Part shown: one piece after another, positions 1 through 6,326 of the stretch | How positions within the stretch are numbered: position 1 is the first letter of the stretch | Layout: each line of letters begins with the position of its first letter | Origin: JBDKLC01 sp964500215 | GTDB lineage: Bacteria; Patescibacteriota; Minisyncoccia; Phycocordibacterales; CAIZLB01 | Length of the DNA stretch: 11,587 bases | Assembly: GCA_964500215.1 (NCBI GenBank) | Contig: CAZCNA010000021.1 | Coordinates: 1-11,587 of the forward strand | Reading direction: 5' to 3' | Position numbers and translations under genes: made by a program | Notes under the pieces: model-generated | What the model was told of the DNA's origin: nothing | Databases searched by the model: none | What the model saw: only the letters and a program-made list of their open reading frames with translations

Positions 1-576
1 GTCACCAGCGATTTTTATGTTCTTTGCTTTTACAATACCGCCGAGGGAGATCACCGCGATGTCTGTGGTACCTCCACCGATATCGATAATCATGGTGCCG
101 ATGGCGTCACGGACAGGAAGTCGTACACCGATGGCGGCCGACATCGGCTCCTCTATAATATGCACTTCTCGAGCGCCCGCGTTCTTTGCTGCATCGCGCA
201 CCGCTCGACGTTCCACATTCGTCACACCGTAGGGCACGCCAATCACTACTTTTGGACCGAGCATTTTCTTCGAAATTCCTTCAGCTTTTTTGATGAGATA
301 TGAGAGCATCTCTTCGGTCACTTCAAAGTCTGAAATAACACCATCAACAAGCGGTCGTACAGCCACAATATGCGCAGGCGTTCGTCCGAGCATGGCTTTT
401 GCCTGAGAACCTACCGCCACCACCTGCCCCGTCTTTTGGTTTACCGCAACCACAGATGGCTCATTGATAATCACCCCTTGTCCAGAAACATACACAAGTG
501 TATTCGCCGTACCGAGATCGATCCCGATATCATTCGACGTCATTTTGAGAAATTTGTGTTTGAGATTTTTGAACAT
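1..576 (-). CDS. mreB: MreB rod-shape actin homologue, copy 1 (C-terminal part outside window)
   Basis: Bacterial actin that polymerises under the membrane and guides the cell-wall elongation machinery. The window holds the first 192 codons; the rest continues past base 1. Visible actin-fold motifs are phosphate-1 GIDLGTANT (about residues 18-26), EPSVVA near 39-44 and phosphate-2 DIGGGTTD at 165-172. The ATG at 576 gives a basic, amphipathic N-terminus (MFKNLKHKFLK) ahead of the actin fold, typical of membrane-binding MreB; an in-frame ATG at 543 is the alternative. No Shine-Dalgarno is seen. It lies 93 bases downstream of proS on the same strand, so co-transcription is possible. A second, clearly different MreB lies at 5090-6103. 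The family call is secure; the start is less so. Confidence 0.93.
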   Translation of the reverse strand, partial: MFKNLKHKFLKMTSNDIGIDLGTANTLVYVSGQGVIINEPSVVAVNQKTGQVVAVGSQAKAMLGRTPAHIVAVRPLVDGVISDFEVTEEMLSYLIKKAEGISKKMLGPKVVIGVPYGVTNVERRAVRDAAKNAGAREVHIIEEPMSAAIGVRLPVRDAIGTMIIDIGGGTTDIAVISLGGIVKAKNIKIAGD

Positions 577-593
577 ATATGTTGGGCTGTGTT

Positions 594-619
594 GATTCGT
601 TCGTATGCGATTCGTTCGT
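594..619. repeat. Perfect 11-bp direct repeat in the mreB copy 1 leader
   Basis: GATTCGTTCGT occurs at 594-604 and again at 609-619, a 15-base period, and a related GTTCGTTC lies at 641-648. It falls in the 93-base gap between proS and mreB copy 1. It could be a protein-binding site or a leader RNA element, or chance low complexity. No function is established. Confidence 0.5.
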
Positions 620-669
620 GTGATGATTTCTGCGATGTACGTTCGTTCTGAATGGTATGCGTTATTTAT

Positions 670-1938
670 TTACTTTGCAGAAAGGAGCTCAATAACCTCA
701 GCAACTGTGAGATGTTGAATTTCTCCTGTTTTGCGATCCTTCACTTCGCACAACCATTCACCGTTTGCGTCTTTCTGATTCTTGTCTCCGATGAGAATTT
801 GGTATGGCATACCCATGAGGTCTGCATCAGCGAATTTTTCTCCGGCTCGTGCGTCTCGATCATCATAGAGAACTTCGCCAATTGCAGCAGATAATTTTGC
901 ATATGCATCTTCTGCTCGTGCAGTGCTTTCTTCGGATGTTGATACCTGAATGAGATGTGCCTTGAATGGCGCTACAGCTGATGGCCAGATGATTCCCTTT
1001 TCGTCAGAGAGTACTTCTACTATTGTTCCCATCACACGGCCGAGTCCGATACCATATGAGCCCATAATCACAGGCTGTTGGTCGCCTGAACTTGTTGTGA
1101 ATTTGAGATCAAGAGGTTCTGAATAAAATGTGCCGAGTTTATAAATATTTCCCACTTCCACAGATTTGTCCTGAACAAGCTCGTCTTTTGATACACCGAG
1201 CATCTTCATTGTTTCTTCATTATATACTTCGTCGTTGATGGCAATTTTCTTTTCCTTGTGAATATAGATAGTATCTTCACCAGCATCAGTAAGGGTTTGG
1301 AATTCATGTGAGTATGCAGTACCGAATGTTCCCCCACTTGCCACAGTCAAAAATGTTTTTTCACCGAGTCCAACACGATCAAAGATTCGTCGGTATGCAA
1401 CGATTGATTGTTCATAGAATGCATCGAGTTCTTCTTGTGATTTAGAAAAAGAATATAAATCTTTCATCAAAAATTCACGTCCTCGAAAAATACCGCTCTT
1501 TGCACGCTTTTCGTTTCTGAACTTTGTCTGAAATTGATATGGATACGAAGGTAAATCACGATATGACGTAATATAATCCTTCATCACATTTGCAATTGCT
1601 GGTTCGTGTGTGTATGCCAATCCGATTTCAGTGTCATTCTTTAGTTTTGTTTTGAACCAATTGTCCACCACCGCATCATCCCATCGTCCTGTCTTTTCCC
1701 ATACATTCTTTTCTTGAAGTGCAGTGAGTTCCATTTCTTGTCCACCGATTGCGTTCATTTCTTCTCGAATAATCTGCTCGATATTTTTGAGAACACGAAG
1801 GCCAAGAGGCATGTATGCATATACACCAGCCATTTCTTTATGAATATATCCTCCTCGAATCAAAAGTTGTGCATTTTTTGCCACTTCGTCCTTTGGAGCT
1901 TCTCGTCGTGTTTTTGTAAAAAGGGTTGTTTGTCGCAT
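670..1938 (-). CDS. proS: Prolyl-tRNA synthetase, short form without editing insertion
   Basis: Class II aminoacyl-tRNA synthetase that charges tRNA-Pro with proline in the cytoplasm. The protein has 422 residues. Motif 1 lies near residues 38-70 (GVYAYMPLGLRVLKNIEQII), motif 2 near 141-165 (FRNEKRAK and RGREFLMKDLYSF), motif 3 near 295-310 (GSYGIGLGRVMG), then an anticodon-binding domain to the C-terminus. Typical bacterial ProRS has about 570 residues with an INS editing domain between motifs 2 and 3; here the stretch between them is only about 130 residues and still carries the usual SHEF and EVGNIYKLGT signatures, so INS is absent, as in the roughly 440-residue alphaproteobacterial forms. 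It therefore should not edit mischarged Ala-tRNA-Pro in cis. ATG at 1938 is the only start close to the family N-terminus and lies 5 bases after a perfect -10 box. Confidence 0.96.
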   Translation of the reverse strand: MRQTTLFTKTRREAPKDEVAKNAQLLIRGGYIHKEMAGVYAYMPLGLRVLKNIEQIIREEMNAIGGQEMELTALQEKNVWEKTGRWDDAVVDNWFKTKLKNDTEIGLAYTHEPAIANVMKDYITSYRDLPSYPYQFQTKFRNEKRAKSGIFRGREFLMKDLYSFSKSQEELDAFYEQSIVAYRRIFDRVGLGEKTFLTVASGGTFGTAYSHEFQTLTDAGEDTIYIHKEKKIAINDEVYNEETMKMLGVSKDELVQDKSVEVGNIYKLGTFYSEPLDLKFTTSSGDQQPVIMGSYGIGLGRVMGTIVEVLSDEKGIIWPSAVAPFKAHLIQVSTSEESTARAEDAYAKLSAAIGEVLYDDRDARAGEKFADADLMGMPYQILIGDKNQKDANGEWLCEVKDRKTGEIQHLTVAEVIELLSAK

Positions 1939-1943
1939 GGTTG

Positions 1944-1949
1944 ATTATA
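1944..1949 (-). promoter_or_regulatory. -10 box of proS, near-leaderless
   Basis: The minus strand reads TATAAT at 1949-1944, followed by 5 bases and the proS ATG. A transcript starting 6-7 bases after the -10 would begin at or next to the start codon. No good -35 hexamer is seen at 16-18 bp. It lies in the 101-base gap after the upstream gene, so proS probably has its own promoter besides operon read-through. Confidence 0.55.
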
Positions 1950-2039
1950 GTATTGTTAGTGCAATTCTACAGAAAAGCCAGGAAATACTCAAATTTCTTG
2001 ACTGTTCTATATATTGTGTTGTGTTCTCAGATTTGAGGG

Positions 2040-2594
2040 CTATTTGTCGCCTCCATTCAAGGTGTTTTCACCGTATATCACATCTTCGATTTGTCGAAGC
2101 AATTCCTCTTGTACCTCCACGGGTTGATTTTGTGATTCTGTGTATTGCTCTAGTATTTCAGGATGTGTGTAACCAAGGGCACTCAATTGTTTACCAAACT
2201 GACGGTGCCAATCTTTGAAATTTGTAGGGATAGCACCTTGTGCATCAATGTGTTCCATCAATTTCACTTCGAGTTGGTGGTATTGCTCCATTCTGTTTTC
2301 AATATCATCAAGCGTCTCATTCGGATGCATCTGCACATGTGTCAAAAAATCTTCGTTATTTCGAATGCATTCTCGAACTACATCTTTGAACGCCACTTCA
2401 TATTCAGAAGAATACGTATCAATCCAATCAAGTTTTGACTCTTGATCTCCGCCACCCTGCTGTGAGACATGTCTCAACAACAGACGTCGCTGAATATCAT
2501 TGTATATACGAAGTGTTGATCGAAGCGCCTCTACCTGCTGTTCAATAGCAATTGCATTATCTTCGCGGCCCAAAAGCGGTGCTTCAGTTGTCAT
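2040..2594 (-). CDS. Unknown helical, charged soluble protein
   Basis: Not recognised. It has 184 residues, no signal peptide and no membrane segment, and is rich in Glu, Gln and charged residues. Long stretches look alpha-helical, around residues 16-45 (IEQQVEALRSTLRIYNDIQ) and 90-118 (LDDIENRMEQYHQLEVKLME), with possible coiled-coil character. There are aromatic positions (KDWHRQFGKQL near 126-136), a single cysteine, and no catalytic motif that I can name. It starts 11 bases after rseP with no Shine-Dalgarno; the spacer is mostly CATATAT. It sits where a gene would not be expected in the classical rseP-proS order, so it is probably lineage-specific and co-transcribed with rseP. The intact reading frame and tight spacing support a real gene. 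Confidence 0.8.
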   Translation of the reverse strand: MTTEAPLLGREDNAIAIEQQVEALRSTLRIYNDIQRRLLLRHVSQQGGGDQESKLDWIDTYSSEYEVAFKDVVRECIRNNEDFLTHVQMHPNETLDDIENRMEQYHQLEVKLMEHIDAQGAIPTNFKDWHRQFGKQLSALGYTHPEILEQYTESQNQPVEVQEELLRQIEDVIYGENTLNGGDK

Positions 2595-2605
2595 ATATAT
2601 GTGAC

Positions 2606-3697
2606 TTATTTAATAAGTTTGAAAATATCCTTGAGTGTGACCACTACCATGAGGAGAAGGAGGAGTACAAAACCGGCAATGTTGATATAGTTGATAATCT
2701 TTGGTGCAATCGGTCGTCGTCGAATAGCTTCTGCTACTACGACAATGATTCGTCCCCCGTCGAGGGCTGGGAATGGCAAGAGGTTAATCACCGCGAGGTT
2801 TGCAGAAATAATTGCTGTGATAGTGATGAGTGATGCAAACCCTACTCGTGAGGCTTGTCCTACAATAGTAGCAATACCCACAGGACCAGATACATCTGAG
2901 AAGTTTGGATGACCTACAACAATATCCTTGAAGAAATTGAACAGTCCAATAATCACGTTGAGTGTAAGGAAGAATGTCTGCTGCGCACCATACCAGAATG
3001 CTGCGAAAAATCCTGTTCGAATATGACCAATTTCATTCATTGATATACCGATGGCTTGTTTGTTGGCAACAATACCGGCTGTCGGATCTACACGAACTGT
3101 CTTGATTTCTCCGCCTGAAGCAGGTTTGTATGTGACACTTATACTTCCACCCTTTTCTGAAGTGAGAGCCTGAACATTCGCCACAGTGAGACTTGTTGTA
3201 GCGAGTACCGTATCCGCTCGTGTGATAGATGTGATTTCATCTCCTCGAACGAGGCCTGCGTTTGCGGCTGGACTTTCTGGTGTCACGGCTGTGACGAGTA
3301 CAGATTGTTCAATAATGTACTGCGGAGCAAACGCATCCGTTGATGTCTTTGTACCAAGCATGAGGGCAAGTGAAAGCAACAACCATGCAAAGATGACATT
3401 GAATGTCACACCCGCAACGAGTACGACGAGTTGCTGCCATCGAGGTTTATTCAAAATATTGTCCTGTGACATTGTGTCTTCAGGATTTTCTCCGTGAATT
3501 TTCACATATCCCCCAATCGGAAGAAGGTTAATAGCGTATTCAGTTGCTTTGTATTTCTTTGCGAAAATTCGTGGTGGGAAGCCAATAGCGAATTCATCTA
3601 CTCGAATACCAAAGAGACGAGCAGCCAAAAAATGGCCTAATTCATGGACAAAAACGAGGGCAGTGAGAACGACTAAAAATAATAGTATTGTGATCAT
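2606..3697 (-). CDS. rseP: Site-2 intramembrane zinc metalloprotease, RseP/RasP type
   Basis: Membrane protease of family M50 that cleaves transmembrane substrates such as anti-sigma factors or signal-peptide remnants. It has 363 residues. The zinc motif HELGH is at residues 18-22 in the first membrane helix. A second helix region lies near 89-113 with the family's AGxxxN (AGVTFN). One periplasmic PDZ domain spans about 130-205 (ESPAANAGLVRGDEI). The third zinc ligand is the Asp of LLPFPALDGG, D313, in a helix near 285-320, and a last helix is at 340-355. All catalytic residues are present. E. coli RseP has about 450 residues and two PDZ domains; this one has a single PDZ. It lies between frr and proS as in the classical cluster. 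The ATG at 3697 places HELGH at the usual distance from the N-terminus. Confidence 0.95.
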   Translation of the reverse strand: MITILLFLVVLTALVFVHELGHFLAARLFGIRVDEFAIGFPPRIFAKKYKATEYAINLLPIGGYVKIHGENPEDTMSQDNILNKPRWQQLVVLVAGVTFNVIFAWLLLSLALMLGTKTSTDAFAPQYIIEQSVLVTAVTPESPAANAGLVRGDEITSITRADTVLATTSLTVANVQALTSEKGGSISVTYKPASGGEIKTVRVDPTAGIVANKQAIGISMNEIGHIRTGFFAAFWYGAQQTFFLTLNVIIGLFNFFKDIVVGHPNFSDVSGPVGIATIVGQASRVGFASLITITAIISANLAVINLLPFPALDGGRIIVVVAEAIRRRPIAPKIINYINIAGFVLLLLLMVVVTLKDIFKLIK

Positions 3698-3709
3698 TAT
3701 ATATGTATT

Positions 3710-3727
3710 GTTACTGTATATAGTAAC
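3710..3727. repeat. Short perfect inverted repeat in the frr-rseP gap
   Basis: GTTACT and AGTAAC form a 6-bp perfect stem around the 6-base loop GTATAT, 13 bases upstream of the rseP start and 20 bases after the frr stop. No T-run follows on the minus strand, so it is not a normal terminator. It could be an operator or an mRNA hairpin near the translation start. Weak on its own. Confidence 0.35.
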
Positions 3728-3746
3728 GGATTACGATGAGCCTCGA

Positions 3747-4298
3747 TTACAGCTTGATATCCTGCTCCTTTTTAGTAAATAGTTCTTCGAGTTTCTTTGA
3801 ACCTTCTTGTGTTATCTTTTCCATTTCTGCTTTTGCGCGGAGCGTGTCATCTTCTCCCATTTCACCTGACTTTTTCTTTTCGTTCAAATCGTTTGATACT
3901 TCATTTCGTTCCTGTCGAAGAGCAATCTTTGCATCTTCGAGTTTTTGCTTTGCAACTTTGACGAGCTGTTCTCGTCGTTCACCTGTGAGTTCCGGGAAAA
4001 TAACTCGAAGGCCCTTCTCATCAACTGAAACAGAAACACCGAGGTTAGCAACATTGATGGCCTTTTCGATTGCTTGAGTCTGACTGTGATCCCACGGGGC
4101 GATGCGGATTGTCTTTGCGTCTTCAGTAGAAAGCGACGCCAATGAACTGATAGGCATTTCTGAGCCATATGAGTCCACACGAACACCGTCGAGGAAAGCT
4201 GTCGAAGCTCGACCAGTACGGATATTACCCATTTCTCGAGTAAGCCATTCTTGTGTTTCTTTTATTTTTTGTTGAAATTTCGAAAAGTTATATGCCAT
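3747..4298 (-). CDS. frr: Ribosome recycling factor
   Basis: Cytoplasmic factor that, with EF-G, splits the post-termination ribosome and frees mRNA and tRNA. It has 183 residues, against about 185 in E. coli, so it is full length. Family signatures are NIRTGRAS (25-32), the domain II stretch around residues 57-75 ending in IRIAPWD, AIEKAI (76-81), VIFPELTGERREQL (about 104-117), and the long C-terminal helix rich in Lys/Glu that completes the three-helix bundle. The ATG at 4298 matches the family N-terminus; no Shine-Dalgarno is seen (preceding bases CTAACAATCACCAC). It lies 36 bases after the delta'-like gene, probably in one transcript. In many bacteria frr is followed by uppS, cdsA, dxr and rseP; here rseP follows directly. 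Confidence 0.97.
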   Translation of the reverse strand: MAYNFSKFQQKIKETQEWLTREMGNIRTGRASTAFLDGVRVDSYGSEMPISSLASLSTEDAKTIRIAPWDHSQTQAIEKAINVANLGVSVSVDEKGLRVIFPELTGERREQLVKVAKQKLEDAKIALRQERNEVSNDLNEKKKSGEMGEDDTLRAKAEMEKITQEGSKKLEELFTKKEQDIKL

Positions 4299-4334
4299 GT
4301 GGTGATTGTTAGTTACGTTATATACCCCATCATT

Positions 4335-5078
4335 CTAAAGGCTTGGCAGTCGAAGCGCAAGATACTCAAGAAGCAATTTGAGTGATGAAGATGTGTCTCT
4401 GATATATGTCTGAACATGTGCAAGTACCTGGAGAGCGTCCTGAATATGTGTTTTTGAAGAATTCTTGATGACTTTTTCATGAACGGTATGCTCTACCCCA
4501 TGAACGAATGCATAAATGTCTTCTCTGCCAATTTTTTCTTTGTCATAGTCAGCCAACAAGCCGCCTATGATACTAAGCCGTTCAGGAGCAGATTCTGTGA
4601 CAAAGCGCTGTATTGTAGCTTGTTGAGCCTTCTGATCAGCTGATACGGCCTGTCCATCCTGCTCTATGATGATGACATGTGCTCGAGAAAGAATTGTCGG
4701 CAATAGCATGGTGACACTCGGAATGACAATAAAGAAATGTGTCCCGGGTGCCGGTTCCTCAAGCAATTTGAGAAGACTGTTTTGAGCTTGTTGAGTGATT
4801 TGAGATGTTTGAAATACGATGAACTTTTTGTTTTCGCCAATTGACCGTCGAAGATGCACATCTGCAATCTCTTCTGCATCATCGACACCGACAGAGTCGT
4901 ATTCTTTGATCCACATATCTGGATATGATTGTGGCAAATCAAATCCTGTGCGCAAAAATCGCACTACCTCATCACGGACAGTTTGTTCTGATTGTGACGC
5001 GGGACCGACTATTATATATGTATGGTGCAACTTCTGGAGCGAAAGCTGTGTTTTGAATTGATCAAAATATGTATGCAT
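4335..5078 (-). CDS. holB: DNA polymerase III delta'-like clamp-loader subunit, minimal form
   Basis: AAA+-fold subunit of the loader that places the beta clamp on DNA. From ATG 5078 it has 247 residues; E. coli delta' has 334. It shows HHTYIIVGP at 18-26 (strand before the P-loop), YPDMW at 52-56 (the HPDL position of the family), NSLLKLLEEPAPGTHFFIV at 100-118, and LLPTILSRAH at 125-134, the SRC arginine-finger motif with Ala in place of Cys. There is no GxxGxGK[ST] P-loop, as in other delta' proteins that do not hydrolyse ATP. The four-cysteine zinc module normally between the P-loop region and the HPD motif is deleted. An upstream in-frame ATG at 5165 lies inside mreB copy 2 and adds 29 unrelated residues, so 5078, 11 bases after the mreB stop, is preferred. 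Confidence 0.9.
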   Translation of the reverse strand: MHTYFDQFKTQLSLQKLHHTYIIVGPASQSEQTVRDEVVRFLRTGFDLPQSYPDMWIKEYDSVGVDDAEEIADVHLRRSIGENKKFIVFQTSQITQQAQNSLLKLLEEPAPGTHFFIVIPSVTMLLPTILSRAHVIIIEQDGQAVSADQKAQQATIQRFVTESAPERLSIIGGLLADYDKEKIGREDIYAFVHGVEHTVHEKVIKNSSKTHIQDALQVLAHVQTYIRDTSSSLKLLLEYLALRLPSL

Positions 5079-5089
5079 AGAGCTCTTTT

Positions 5090-6103
5090 TTAGCGTTTCG
5101 AGATGATTGTCTTTTTGTATGTGTCGAGGTGATCGAGGGCTACACCAGTACCTTTTGCAACGCAATACAATGGATCATCAGCGAGTACGGCCTTTACGCC
5201 AGTTCGACGAAATACGAGTTCAGGAAGATTTCGAAGCTGTGATGATCCCCCCGTCATGATGATGCCGTGATCAATAATATCTGAAGCCAATTCTGGAGGA
5301 GTATCCTGGAGAACATCCTTGATGGCTTTCACAATTTCTCGAAGTTCTTTTGAAATTCCTTTTACAACTTCGTTTGTTTTCACTTCAACGGATCGAGGAA
5401 GGCCTGTGAGAAAATCTCGGCCCTTCACATTCATGGCTAATTCTTCTTCGAGTGGAACAGCTGAACCAATTTTGATTTTGATATCTTCGGCTGTTCGATC
5501 ACCGATGGCGAGGTTGTATGTTTTCTTTATATAGTCAGTGATGGCAGCGTCTACTCTGTTGCCGGCGCACTTTACGGATGTACAAGACACAATACCACCG
5601 AGCGAAATCACCGCCACGTCTGTGGTACCACCACCAATATCTACAATCATATGTCCCACAGCTTCTTGGATAGAAATACCTGCACCGATAGCTGCGAGAA
5701 TTGGTTCCTTCACCACGTATGCCATTTTTGCACCGGCTTTTACGGCAGCTTCAATCACCGCTCGTCGTTCTGTCGATGTTACACCAGCGGGTACTGAGAC
5801 CATGACTTCAGGTTTCCAAATATTCCATTTGCCGAGAGCTTTGTTTATAAAATACCGGAGCATCGCTTCTGTCACACGATAATCTGCAATCACTCCGTCT
5901 TTCATTGGACGGTATGCAATGATGCTTTCAGGTGTCTTTCCAATCATTTCTTTGGCCTCAATACCCACCGCGAGAATTTGGTTGTCCTGTTCAGATACGG
6001 CAACTACAGATGGCTCATTGAGCACAATCCCCTTTCCAGGAAGAAAAACAAGGGTATTTGCAGTACCCAAGTCAATTCCGAGTTTTTTGCTGAACATTCC
6101 CAT
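5090..6103 (-). CDS. mreB: MreB rod-shape actin homologue, copy 2 (complete)
   Basis: Complete 337-residue MreB, the usual family length. Motifs in order are phosphate-1 GIDLGTANTLVF (about 8-19), LNEPSVVAV, the YVVKEPILAAIG stretch, phosphate-2 DIGGGTTDVAVISLGG near 155-170, and the adenosine motif DHGIIMTGGSSQL near 285-297, where most MreBs read TGGGALL. The C-terminus ends in a Lys/Arg-rich tail. Three in-frame ATGs exist (6118, 6103, 6097). The 6118 start overlaps the predicted -10 box, whereas 6103 gives MGMFSKKLGIDLGTANT, a normal MreB beginning, 10 bases after the -10. It differs clearly from copy 1 in N-terminus and sequence, so the two are paralogues, not a recent duplication. It is the first gene of the minus-strand block. 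Confidence 0.95.
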   Translation of the reverse strand: MGMFSKKLGIDLGTANTLVFLPGKGIVLNEPSVVAVSEQDNQILAVGIEAKEMIGKTPESIIAYRPMKDGVIADYRVTEAMLRYFINKALGKWNIWKPEVMVSVPAGVTSTERRAVIEAAVKAGAKMAYVVKEPILAAIGAGISIQEAVGHMIVDIGGGTTDVAVISLGGIVSCTSVKCAGNRVDAAITDYIKKTYNLAIGDRTAEDIKIKIGSAVPLEEELAMNVKGRDFLTGLPRSVEVKTNEVVKGISKELREIVKAIKDVLQDTPPELASDIIDHGIIMTGGSSQLRNLPELVFRRTGVKAVLADDPLYCVAKGTGVALDHLDTYKKTIISKR

Positions 6104-6113
6104 AGGTGCCCTT

Positions 6114-6142
6114 ATCATACGGCTTTTCCCAACCTTTTACAA
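6114..6142 (-). promoter_or_regulatory. Promoter of the mreB copy 2 operon
   Basis: On the minus strand, TTGTAA (6142-6137), a 17-base spacer and TATGAT (6119-6114) form a good sigma-70-type promoter. The predicted start point near 6107 leaves a leader of only a few bases before the ATG at 6103. It would drive mreB copy 2, the delta'-like gene, frr and rseP. Confidence 0.6.
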
Positions 6143-6162
6143 TTTGGACAGTTTGATGAAAT

Positions 6163-6179
6163 CGTTATCAATATTAACG
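6163..6179. repeat. Inverted repeat upstream of the mreB copy 2 promoter
   Basis: CGTTA at 6163-6167 and TAACG at 6175-6179 form a 5-bp stem around an AT-rich core, about 20 bases upstream of the -35 box. Position and shape suit a regulator site, but the repeat is short and could be chance. Confidence 0.25.
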
Positions 6180-6180
6180 T

Positions 6181-6209
6181 GAAAATATATGAAAAAATAT
6201 GAAAAAAAT
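6181..6209. promoter_or_regulatory. Phased A-tracts (predicted curved DNA)
   Basis: Three consecutive 10-base units each begin with G followed by an A-run (GAAAATATAT, GAAAAAATAT, GAAAAAAATA), at 6181, 6191 and 6201. A-tracts repeated every 10 bases, one helical turn, are the classic pattern for intrinsic DNA bending. They lie about 40-70 bases upstream of the mreB copy 2 -35 box and could act as an UP-like or architectural element. Confidence 0.5.
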
Positions 6210-6239
6210 ATAAATGATTCATAAGCATGCATATATGTG

Positions 6240-6278
6240 AAAAGTCCCGACCGGGCGTTGGTACGCGCGATCGGGACT
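6240..6278 (-). terminator. Rho-independent terminator of the unknown membrane protein gene
   Basis: AGTCCCGA (6243-6250) and TCGGGACT (6271-6278) form a perfect 8-bp stem. Inside it a second stem, GCGT (6255-6258) with ACGC (6263-6266), closes a 4-base loop. Read on the minus strand, the outer stem runs into TTT and then C, 23 bases after the stop codon at 6301. The T-tract is short, so efficiency is uncertain. Confidence 0.65.
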
Positions 6279-6286
6279 CTGTTGAG

Positions 6287-6326
6287 GTAAGCCTGGTGGC
6301 TTACGCCGCGGGTGGTTGAACCACCC
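6287..6326. repeat. Two perfect inverted repeats across the stop codon of the unknown membrane protein gene
   Basis: GTAAGCC (6287-6293) and GGCTTAC (6298-6304) form a 7-bp stem with a TGGT loop that spans the stop codon. GGGTGGTT (6310-6317) and AACCACCC (6319-6326) form an 8-bp palindrome with one central base inside the last codons. With the terminator next to them they make three hairpins in about 85 bases. They could protect the 3' end of the mRNA or slow terminating ribosomes. Confidence 0.6.

Noticed and set aside
5079..5165. Longer N-terminus for the delta'-like protein
   Set aside because: The extra 29 residues come from the other frame of the mreB copy 2 end and do not resemble the family N-terminus.
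5538..5882. Plus-strand open frames antisense to the mreB genes and other housekeeping genes
   Set aside because: They mirror conserved coding sequence on the opposite strand and give low-complexity products without family features.
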